Below are positions 53,241-59,868 of a stretch of 64,000 nt of DNA, piece by piece. Position 1 is the first letter of the stretch. Each line of letters begins with the position of its first letter. Source of the stretch: Anaerolineales bacterium (GTDB taxonomy: Bacteria; Chloroflexota; Anaerolineae; Anaerolineales; Villigracilaceae); the NCBI GenBank assembly GCA_020847435.1, contig JADLBX010000045.1:62001-126000 (forward strand), written 5' to 3'. The notes under the pieces are model-generated. The model was not told where the DNA came from. It saw nothing but the letters and a program-made list of their open reading frames with translations, and did not search any database. The position numbers and the translations under genes are program-made.

Positions 53241-53475
53241 GAAGGATTTTCCTTTTGCGGACACGCCCGTTTAGGCATTTTACAAAGAGCCGAGACGCCA
53301 TCCAAATACGCCGCTCCAGCGTTTCGTGGGCACGCTCCGCCCATCCGACATGAAGCGGCTCAACACCCAGATAATTTGGAGCAAAAAAGTCCCCTTTCAG
53401 CGAGAAACCATCGTCTGAACTGACTTGATCGAATAAATTGTAGAGAAAAATGAAACAACCGCACGCCGCGGAAAA
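53227..53475 (-). pseudogene. Decayed reading frame at the upstream edge of the polysaccharide locus
   Basis: A minus-strand frame of 82 codons (stop at 53227-53229) reads like a natural protein C-terminus: FFAPNYLGVEPLHVGWAERA and then HETLERRIWMASRLFVKCL, ending in basic residues. It has no ATG, GTG or TTG near its start, and a TAA closes it upstream at 53476-53478. The neighbouring frame upstream (about 53420-53580) also runs open for about 60 codons, which could be a frameshifted earlier part. Its stop overlaps the downstream GT2 start by 14 bases, as in an operon. No family is recognised; it may also be chance. Confidence 0.35.
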
Positions 53476-53710
53476 TTAGTTAAACAAAATACTTCCGACC
53501 AAGGATACGAAAAGTCTTTTTTACTCCAGATATCGCATCCTCGCCATTCCATATCCGGCTTCAAGACGGATAAAGCCGGTTACAGGTTACGGATAAGAAA
53601 GGGGAGGAAAGGTAACGTCACAAAGCGAATTTAGAAGGATTCTCCCACAGCAAGGATTTCCTGTGGAAAATTCAGATCTTGATTGGCTATCGTGTTATCA
53701 AGCCTCTAAA
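53476..53710. other. Intergenic region upstream of the polysaccharide locus
   Basis: No convincing intact gene is seen here. It contains two short inverted repeats (CCGGCTT/AAGCCGG at 53555-53561 and 53573-53579; CCACAG/CTGTGG at 53645-53650 and 53661-53666). It separates two divergent genes, so both promoters should lie in it; only the plus-strand -10 box is clear. Confidence 0.4.
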
Positions 53711-53711
53711 T

Positions 53712-53717
53712 TATAAT
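53712..53717 (+). promoter_or_regulatory. -10 box before the spermidine-synthase-like gene
   Basis: A perfect TATAAT lies 10 bases before the ATG at 53728 with no ribosome site between, pointing to a nearly leaderless message. Confidence 0.55.
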
Positions 53718-53727
53718 CTTTCCAACC

Positions 53728-55278
53728 ATGAAACGCTACCTCCTCTTCACCGTCTTCATCTCAGGCATGACCGTCCTCGCCGCCGAACTCGCGGCGGGAC
53801 GATTGATCGGCAACGTGTTCGGCACGAGCAACCTCGTTTGGGCGAGCATCATCGGCTTGATCCTCATCTACCTCACGCTGGGCTATTTCCTCGGCGGCAA
53901 ATGGGCGGATGCGGATCCGACTCCCGCCGCGCTGTACCGCGTCCTCGCGTGGGGCGCGTTCACGCTGGGAGTTGTCCCGTACGTTGCGAGTCCCGTCTTG
54001 CGCGCCGCGGCGACCGCGTTCGACTCTCTGCAAGTGGGAATCCTCGGCGCGTCGTTTGTCGGCGTATTGATTCTGCTCGTCATCCCAGTCACCCTGCTCG
54101 GAACAATTTCACCCTACGCAATCCGCCTGACTGTTGACGACACCTCACGCGCGGGACAAATCTCGGGACGGATCTATGCCATCTCGACGCTTGGTTCATT
54201 CATCGGGACGTTTTTGCCGACACTGGTCACCATCCCGGCAATCGGGACAAAGAACACATTCCTATTATTCAGCATGATTCTTTTGTTGGTCGCGCTTGTG
54301 GGATTGGTGAAGTTCGCCAGCAAAGCCGATGTCCTCAAACACATCTGGATGCCTTTCGCGCTTATTGCGCTGGCATGGCTCACCCAAAATCAATCATTGA
54401 AATCTACCTCAAATCAAATCTACGAGACCGAATCGGCGTACAACTACATCGAAGTGTTGAATCAAAACGGCTATACTATCCTGCGCCTCAACGAAGGGCA
54501 GGGCGTTCACTCGATCTACAGTCCCGACACGCTGCAATACAACGGACCTTGGGATCAATTCCTCGTCAGCCCCTATTTTTATGCAAATCGAAAACCGACC
54601 GACATCCAACGCGTCGCCATTGTCGGTTTAGCCGCAGGCACCACCGCCCGCCAGATGACCGCCGTCTACGGCGGCATTCCCATTGACGGCTACGAACTCG
54701 ACCCGAAGATCGTCGAGGTGGGGCAAAAATATTTCGGCATGACGATGCCCAATCTCAACATCATCATCGGCGACGGGCGACTCAACCTCGAACGAAGCGA
54801 GCAAAAATATGACATCATCGCTGTAGACGCGTACCGCCCGCCGTACATTCCTCCGCACATGACGACTCAGGAATTTTTCGAGATCGCCGCTTCGCACCTG
54901 ACGGACGACGGGGCGCTAACCATCAACTCTGCCTCCGTCCCCGGCGACCGCCGCCTCATCAACGGACTCGCCACCACGATGGCAACCGTCTTCCCCTCCA
55001 TTTACACTGTGGACATCCCCGGCTCGTTGAACACGATGATCTTCGCCACGAAACAGAAAACCATCCCCGAAAATTTCGCAATGAATTTGCTCGCATTATC
55101 CAATGACCCAACAGTCAATCCATTGCTCATCACAACGATGCAAGTAACCTTCGCCAACCTCAAAACTGGATACGAGCCAACGCAGGTCTTCACCGACGAC
55201 CATGCCCCCATCGAATGGATCGTCAACGATATGGTGATACGGTTTATCTTACAAGGAGGAACGGAGTATTTACAGTAA
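53728..55278 (+). CDS. Membrane protein fused to spermidine-synthase-like domain
   Basis: The 516-residue protein has about seven hydrophobic segments to residue 225 (MTVLAAELAAGRLIGNVFG, then several), followed by a soluble domain of the spermidine synthase fold: VAIVGLAAGTTARQM, DGYELDPKIVEVG, IIGDGRLNLERS and IIAVDAYRPPYIP. The polyamine-binding acids are only partly kept, so an aminopropyl transferase role is not certain. Such fusions are common in Chloroflexota and other phyla. It has its own -10 box and ends two bases before the convergent hypothetical gene. Confidence 0.88.
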   Translation: MKRYLLFTVFISGMTVLAAELAAGRLIGNVFGTSNLVWASIIGLILIYLTLGYFLGGKWADADPTPAALYRVLAWGAFTLGVVPYVASPVLRAAATAFDSLQVGILGASFVGVLILLVIPVTLLGTISPYAIRLTVDDTSRAGQISGRIYAISTLGSFIGTFLPTLVTIPAIGTKNTFLLFSMILLLVALVGLVKFASKADVLKHIWMPFALIALAWLTQNQSLKSTSNQIYETESAYNYIEVLNQNGYTILRLNEGQGVHSIYSPDTLQYNGPWDQFLVSPYFYANRKPTDIQRVAIVGLAAGTTARQMTAVYGGIPIDGYELDPKIVEVGQKYFGMTMPNLNIIIGDGRLNLERSEQKYDIIAVDAYRPPYIPPHMTTQEFFEIAASHLTDDGALTINSASVPGDRRLINGLATTMATVFPSIYTVDIPGSLNTMIFATKQKTIPENFAMNLLALSNDPTVNPLLITTMQVTFANLKTGYEPTQVFTDDHAPIEWIVNDMVIRFILQGGTEYLQ

Positions 55279-55280
55279 AT

Positions 55281-55928
55281 CTACGGAACGCGCAAAGTAG
55301 ATAGAACTTTCTCTGCCGAAGTTTTACACTCCTTCCATTCAACTAAACTGGCTTGTAACACCAACACAGGAGAGCCAGTTTTATAGCTAAACCCCTTAAG
55401 CGAACTATTTTCAATGTAATATGCGGCGGTAAACCCAGGCGGCGAGTCTGTAAAGGTTATGACTTCATATCTGACAGAATCGAGTTGTACGGCTTCAGGC
55501 GTAAACGGAAAATCGCCAGTTGGTCCTTGTATTCCTATTTGACAAGTTTCAAGACCCCGAGATTGAAGGTAATTCAGAATTGAATACACCGGCTTATGGG
55601 ATACTTCTGCATATTGCGACTCGTCCTCCCAAACCGCAACATCGTAATTCATAAACAATGGAGGGTAAATCAACAACACAAAAACACCAAGAGGAACGAC
55701 AGTTGTTGTTTTCGTAACGCCCACTACTGGCGTTGATATTTTTGCGGAAAAACGAGTTTGTGTTGGTATAGACGCCAATTTCGATTCTGTAATCGCGCTT
55801 GGAGTAAGCGAGTTCCCAGACGGATGAATAGCTGCACACGCCCGCCCAATAAAATTCGCGACAAAAACAACCATTAACAATACAGGAAGCCGAAACTTCA
55901 AGCCCGTGGTTTTATCAATTGGGTTCAA
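55281..55928 (-). CDS. Hypothetical exported protein
   Basis: I do not recognise this 215-residue protein. It has an N-terminal hydrophobic helix (about 11-28, KFRLPVLLMVVFVANFIG), a Ser/Thr-rich part, another hydrophobic stretch near 75-95, and a beta-rich C-terminus with a YEVITFTDSPPG segment. It begins with TTG at 55928; an ATG at 55874 would cut the helix. The base composition is A/T-richer than its neighbours, hinting at transfer. It is convergent with the spermidine-synthase-like gene (2-base gap). Confidence 0.6.
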   Translation of the reverse strand: MNPIDKTTGLKFRLPVLLMVVFVANFIGRACAAIHPSGNSLTPSAITESKLASIPTQTRFSAKISTPVVGVTKTTTVVPLGVFVLLIYPPLFMNYDVAVWEDESQYAEVSHKPVYSILNYLQSRGLETCQIGIQGPTGDFPFTPEAVQLDSVRYEVITFTDSPPGFTAAYYIENSSLKGFSYKTGSPVLVLQASLVEWKECKTSAEKVLSTLRVP

Positions 55929-56171
55929 AGAGTCTCTAACTCCTTCGCGCTAGTCAACATGAGCGTTACGTATCAAGATTTTAAGTAACGCTTTGATCTC
56001 GCGCAACAACATAAGTTGGCTGTTGCTTTTTCCATTCAGCAAAGACCTGATGACTTTAAGTGTACCATTGACGTTGCCTTCAATAAATTATTTGTTCCTG
56101 TCAGCAAATTTGTTTACGCAACGATATGTTTTCTGCACAGGCGGTTCGTACCACAAAACATTAATTTGTCA

Positions 56172-56177
56172 TACAAT
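56172..56177 (+). promoter_or_regulatory. -10 box before the TIGR01906 gene
   Basis: TACAAT lies 9 bases before the ATG at 56187, again without a ribosome site. The frame upstream of 56187 is A/T-rich noise. Confidence 0.4.
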
Positions 56178-56186
56178 CAGACAAAA

Positions 56187-56861
56187 ATGAAAAACAAAAA
56201 GTTCCAATTTCTCTCTTGGCTAGTCGCTCTCCTCATCCCCCTAGCCCTCATCGGACTGGGATTGCGCCTGCTGTTGACAACTGCCTTCCTCCATATCGAA
56301 TACAACATGCCGCATTTTCCTCCAGACGAATATGGCTTCACCAAAGAAGACCGCTTGAAGTGGGCGCCGTACGCGCTGAAATATCTTGTCAACGACGCGG
56401 AGATTTCCTACCTCGGCGATTTGAAATTCGACGATGGAACGCCTCTCTATAATGAAAGAGAGTTGAGTCACATGGAGGATGTCAAGCGCGTGACGAAGGG
56501 CGCGCTGAACGTCTGGTATGCGACGCTCGCGCTTCTGCTCGCGCTGGGGATTTGGTCAAGGCTTGGTGGTTGGGAACAGTTGTACCGTCAGGGTTTGATG
56601 CGAGGCGGGTGGGCGATGGTCGGGTTGGCGGTCATCGTCGGGCTGATCGTCATCGTCGGTGTCGTGATCAATCCGAATGTCTTTTGGGGATTTTTCACCG
56701 CGTTTCATCATTTATTCTTCGAAGGCGACTCGTGGCTGTTCCTATATTCGGATACGTTGATCCGACTCTTCCCCATCCGCTTTTGGCAGGACGCGTTCTT
56801 AATCGCGTCGTTCATCGCGCTGGGAGGCGGGTTGACTCTTGGGCTGGGGTTAAGGGATTAA
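56187..56861 (+). CDS. TIGR01906/DUF1461 integral membrane protein
   Basis: The 224-residue protein has one N-terminal helix, an extracytoplasmic loop with ERELSHMEDVKRV (the family's conserved 'L-x-H-M-x-D-V' region), then helices at about 112-130, 143-165 and 195-220. The stretch FFTAFHHLFFEGDSWLF and LIRLFPIRFWQDAF is diagnostic. Its function is unknown; it is widespread in Firmicutes and Chloroflexota. The start at 56187 is the first ATG at a helix start; the longer open frame from 56016 is not supported. It is monocistronic. Confidence 0.88.
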   Translation: MKNKKFQFLSWLVALLIPLALIGLGLRLLLTTAFLHIEYNMPHFPPDEYGFTKEDRLKWAPYALKYLVNDAEISYLGDLKFDDGTPLYNERELSHMEDVKRVTKGALNVWYATLALLLALGIWSRLGGWEQLYRQGLMRGGWAMVGLAVIVGLIVIVGVVINPNVFWGFFTAFHHLFFEGDSWLFLYSDTLIRLFPIRFWQDAFLIASFIALGGGLTLGLGLRD

Positions 56862-56865
56862 AAAA

Positions 56866-56919
56866 GTGCGTCGCACCTGACTTGACGGCTTTTTTCCCCA
56901 TTCGGCTGGTGCGACGCAC
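56866..56919. repeat. Inverted repeat after the TIGR01906 gene
   Basis: GTGCGTCGCACC (56866-56877) pairs with GGTGCGACGCAC (56908-56919). Each arm is itself nearly palindromic. The loop contains a T run, but the element lacks a T tail. Confidence 0.55.
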
Positions 56920-56935
56920 CCTCGATTGAATGATG

Positions 56936-56941
56936 TATAAT
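56936..56941 (+). promoter_or_regulatory. -10 box of the fabG operon
   Basis: A perfect TATAAT is followed by CTCGCC, a run shared with the -10 regions at 7582 and 20677. A GAGGAG site lies before the ATG at 56962. The operon probably runs on to tatC and beyond. Confidence 0.6.
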
Positions 56942-56961
56942 CTCGCCGAGGAGATTCCCCA

Positions 56962-57720
56962 ATGGCAGATTCGTTATCGCTTGAAAATAAAGTCGCGGTG
57001 GTGACCGGCGGATCGCGCGGCATCGGGCGCGCGGTGGCTCTGGAGTTGGCGGCGCGCGGCGCGGCAGTGGTCGTCAATTACAACAAATCCTCCACAGCGA
57101 CAGATGAAGTGGTGAAAAAGATTCAAGAGGCGGGCGGTAAAGCCGCCGCGTTTCAAGCGGACGTGTCTGACTTCAAACAAGCCGAGGCGTTGATCAAGTT
57201 TGCAATTGACACCTTCGGCGACCTGAGCATCCTCGTCAACAACGCGGGCATCACAAAAGACACGCTCATCATGATGATGTCCGAAGCGGATTGGGACTCG
57301 GTGATCACGACGAATCTCAAATCCACATTCAATTGCTCGAAGGCGGCGGTCAAACACATGATGCGAAAGCGCACGGGACGGATTATCAACATGGCGTCGG
57401 TCGCCGGGCAGATGGGCAACCCGGGTCAGGTAAATTACTCCGCTTCGAAGGGCGGGCAGATCGCCTTCACCAAATCGCTGGCGCGCGAAGTGGCGGCGCG
57501 GAATATCACCGTCAACGCCATCGCGCCCGGGTTTGTGGATACGGAAATCCTCGACGCGATGTCGCCTGAGACTCTCGAAGCCGCGCTCAAATTGGTCCCG
57601 CTGGCGCGCAAGGGCAAGCCCGAAGAGATCGCCTACGCCGTTGCATTCTTAGCCTCCGACCAAGCCGCGTTCATCACCGGTCAAGTCCTCGGTGTAGACG
57701 GCGGGATGGCGATGATGTAA
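56962..57720 (+). CDS. fabG: 3-oxoacyl-[acyl-carrier-protein] reductase FabG
   Basis: The 252-residue SDR enzyme reduces 3-oxoacyl-ACP with NADPH in fatty acid elongation. It shows VVTGGSRGIGRAVALEL (nucleotide loop), VNNAGITKD (NNAG), the catalytic Ser in MASVAGQMGNPG and YSASKGG (Tyr-x3-Lys). Length is exact for the family. A GAGGAG site and a promoter precede it. A hairpin-forming gap of 55 bases separates it from the Asp23 gene. Confidence 0.96.
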   Translation: MADSLSLENKVAVVTGGSRGIGRAVALELAARGAAVVVNYNKSSTATDEVVKKIQEAGGKAAAFQADVSDFKQAEALIKFAIDTFGDLSILVNNAGITKDTLIMMMSEADWDSVITTNLKSTFNCSKAAVKHMMRKRTGRIINMASVAGQMGNPGQVNYSASKGGQIAFTKSLAREVAARNITVNAIAPGFVDTEILDAMSPETLEAALKLVPLARKGKPEEIAYAVAFLASDQAAFITGQVLGVDGGMAMM

Positions 57721-57727
57721 AAGAGCA

Positions 57728-57761
57728 GAGAATTAGAGGATTAGAGAATTCTCTAATTCTC
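57728..57761. repeat. Inverted repeat between fabG and the Asp23 gene
   Basis: GAGAATTAGAG (57728-57738) pairs with CTCTAATTCTC (57751-57761). An 18-base perfect palindrome (57740-57757) lies inside. It has no T tail. Confidence 0.55.
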
Positions 57762-57775
57762 CTCAGGAAGTTACC

Positions 57776-58132
57776 ATGCCCGACATTAACTCTTTAGATA
57801 AAACCACCATCTCCCCGGACGTGCTCGTGACCATCGCGCGGCTGTCGGCGTTGAGCGTGCCGGGCGTCAGCCGCATGGCAGGCGTAAAAGGCGGAGTGAA
57901 CCGGCTCTTCAAACGCGGCGATCACGACGGCGTGCGGATCGAAGTCGAGGACAACCTCGCTTACGTCAGTCTGTATCTCATATTGAAAAAAGACGTGAAC
58001 CTCCGCGAGGTGAGCCGCAACGTACAGGAACAGGTGGCGCGCGCCTTGCAGGATATGGTCGGCATGGAAATCGGCGCGATCGAAGTGCACGTCGAAAATA
58101 TTGATTACGACGGAGAGGCGCAGACGACATGA
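57776..58132 (+). CDS. Asp23/Gls24-family protein
   Basis: This 118-residue protein belongs to the Asp23/Gls24 (DUF322) family, first seen as alkaline-shock and envelope-stress proteins. The family core is DVLVTIARLSALSVPGVSRM, then VEDNLAYVSLYLILKKDVNL and an NVQEQVARALQDMVGM helix. It lies just before nusB, the usual place of such genes in Gram-positive bacteria, and overlaps it by four bases. It is cytoplasmic or membrane-associated. Confidence 0.94.
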   Translation: MPDINSLDKTTISPDVLVTIARLSALSVPGVSRMAGVKGGVNRLFKRGDHDGVRIEVEDNLAYVSLYLILKKDVNLREVSRNVQEQVARALQDMVGMEIGAIEVHVENIDYDGEAQTT

Positions 58133-58560
58133 AGCCCCGCACCAGGGCGCGCTCGCTCGCCCTGCAAGTACTTTACGAAGTGGATATCGCCAACCATCCT
58201 CCCGCCGAGGTGTTCAAAGCCCGGCTGGAGGAAACGCCGCTTGCCGAAGAACTCGCCGAGTTTACGCGCAAAATCATCTTCGGCGTGCTCCCCCTCACGC
58301 ACAATCTCGACATTCTCATTTCGAAATATGCGCCCGAATGGCCCCTCGACCAGATCGCGGCAATTGATCGCAATATCCTGCGCATCGCGCTGTGGGAGTT
58401 CGGCGTGTTCCATGAAACGCCGATCAAGGTCGCCATCAACGAAGCGGTGGAATTGGCGAAACTCTACGGCTCGGATTCCGCGCCGCGCTTCGTGAACGGC
58501 GTGCTTGGTTCGCTTGCCGATCATCAGCGCGAAATTCAACAATCCCTGCAAAAGGCGTGA
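58129..58560 (+). CDS. nusB: Transcription antitermination factor NusB
   Basis: The 143-residue protein acts with NusE (S10) at boxA RNA in antitermination of rRNA operons. The all-helical fold is clear: TRARSLALQVLYEVDI, the PEWPLDQIAAIDRNILRIAL segment, INEAVELAKLYGSDSAPRFVNGVLG. Length is normal. It overlaps the Asp23 gene by four bases and is followed by tatA/B after one base. Confidence 0.97.
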   Translation: MKPRTRARSLALQVLYEVDIANHPPAEVFKARLEETPLAEELAEFTRKIIFGVLPLTHNLDILISKYAPEWPLDQIAAIDRNILRIALWEFGVFHETPIKVAINEAVELAKLYGSDSAPRFVNGVLGSLADHQREIQQSLQKA

Positions 58561-58561
58561 C

Positions 58562-58933
58562 ATGGAAATTTTAGGCATCGGTCCGTCGGAACTGGTTTTC
58601 ATCATCCTGATCGCCATCATCGTTTTGGGTCCGAAGGACATGCAAAAAGCGGGACGCACGATCGGTCAGTGGTTAAATCGAATGAAAACCTCAGACGGGT
58701 GGAAAGTTTTTCAAGCCGCCTCGCAGGAGATCCGCAACCTGCCCAGCAAGTTGATGCGCGATGCGAACCTGGAGGAACTCGAGAAGGACATCCGCGCCAT
58801 AGATCCGCGCCACAAAGCCTCCGCGTCAACCCGACGCCCGAACCTGTCTCGCCCGCTCAAAACGGATGCGCCGCCTCAACCGCCTTCCGCCGCCGAGACC
58901 GAATCTCAAACCTCGTCTGAACACAATGAATAA
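58562..58933 (+). CDS. tatA: Sec-independent translocase subunit TatA/TatB
   Basis: This 123-residue protein has the TatA/B N-terminal helix (ELVFIILIAIIVLGP), the short hinge, and an amphipathic helix (AGRTIGQWLNRM). The C-terminus is Pro/Ser/Glu-rich and disordered. It could be TatA or TatB; the Pro in LGP is typical of TatB. It forms the protein-conducting part of the twin-arginine export system with TatC, whose start codon overlaps its stop by eight bases. The start ATG 58562 is one base after nusB. Confidence 0.9.
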   Translation: MEILGIGPSELVFIILIAIIVLGPKDMQKAGRTIGQWLNRMKTSDGWKVFQAASQEIRNLPSKLMRDANLEELEKDIRAIDPRHKASASTRRPNLSRPLKTDAPPQPPSAAETESQTSSEHNE

Positions 58934-59834
58934 GTTTTTCAAAACCGTGCGGCGGATTGTTGTCTTTCCATTCGCGCTCGTGTTCAACCTCAGCGCGCTC
59001 CCTTTCCGTCTCGCCGCGCGGGCAAACCGCTTCCTCAACACCGACCCCGAAGAACACCCGTTGATGGATACCTTCAACGCGCTTGCCGCCGAACCGCAAG
59101 CGCGGCAGGGCTTGTTGGACCACATCGAAGACTTGCGGAAGCATCTCCTGCGCATTGTCGTCTACCTCGTCATTACGGTCGGCATCTCGTTCTATTTCAC
59201 GATTCCGCTGATGGGTTATTTATCCCAGCCGGTCGGCGGGCTGGAAGAGTTGCAAGCCATCGAGGTGACCGAAGAGATCGGCGTGTACATGCGCGTCGCG
59301 CTCACCAGCGGGATCACGCTCGCCCTGCCGCTGATCGCTTTCGAGATTTGGCTGTTCGCCGCGCCCGGGTTGAAATCGCGCGAAAGGAAATTCGGCTTGT
59401 TCGGCATCCCGCTTGCCACATTGCTATTCCTTGGCGGCATGGCGTTCACCTTTTATGCCCTCCTACCCACCGCACTCCCATTTTTAGGCGGCTTCACGAA
59501 CATCAGCCAGTTCTGGACGGCAAAAGAATATTTCAGTTTTACCACCGGCTTGATGCTGTGGATCGGATTATTTTTTGAATTCCCGGTGATCGTTTACACA
59601 CTCACTGCGATCGGTCTGGTCAAACCCGCCATGCTTGCCCAACAATGGCGACTGGCGATCGTCGTCATCGCGATCCTCGCCGCCGCCGTCACGCCGACGG
59701 TGGACCCGGTGACCATGGGGCTGGTCATGTTACCGATGACCTTGTTATACTTCACCAGTATCGGCTTGAGTTACATCGCCTACGCCGGGCGGAGGAGAAA
59801 TGAATCGGCGGCAGAATCAGCCGCGCCGAAGTAG
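58926..59834 (+). CDS. tatC: Sec-independent translocase subunit TatC, N-terminally extended
   Basis: The 302-residue protein has the TatC core from about residue 80, starting DHIEDLRKHLLRIVVYLVI, with six helices and the family's conserved ELxxR-like region. It recognises twin-arginine signal peptides. It carries about 75 extra N-terminal residues with a further hydrophobic stretch (IVVFPFALVFNLSALPF), unlike E. coli TatC (about 258). The ATG at 58926 overlaps the TatA/B stop by eight bases, giving tight coupling. The extension may be an additional membrane helix. Confidence 0.93.
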   Translation: MNKFFKTVRRIVVFPFALVFNLSALPFRLAARANRFLNTDPEEHPLMDTFNALAAEPQARQGLLDHIEDLRKHLLRIVVYLVITVGISFYFTIPLMGYLSQPVGGLEELQAIEVTEEIGVYMRVALTSGITLALPLIAFEIWLFAAPGLKSRERKFGLFGIPLATLLFLGGMAFTFYALLPTALPFLGGFTNISQFWTAKEYFSFTTGLMLWIGLFFEFPVIVYTLTAIGLVKPAMLAQQWRLAIVVIAILAAAVTPTVDPVTMGLVMLPMTLLYFTSIGLSYIAYAGRRRNESAAESAAPK

Positions 59835-59868
59835 ACTCAAGCAGAGTGTGAAGCGTAGAGGAGAAAGC

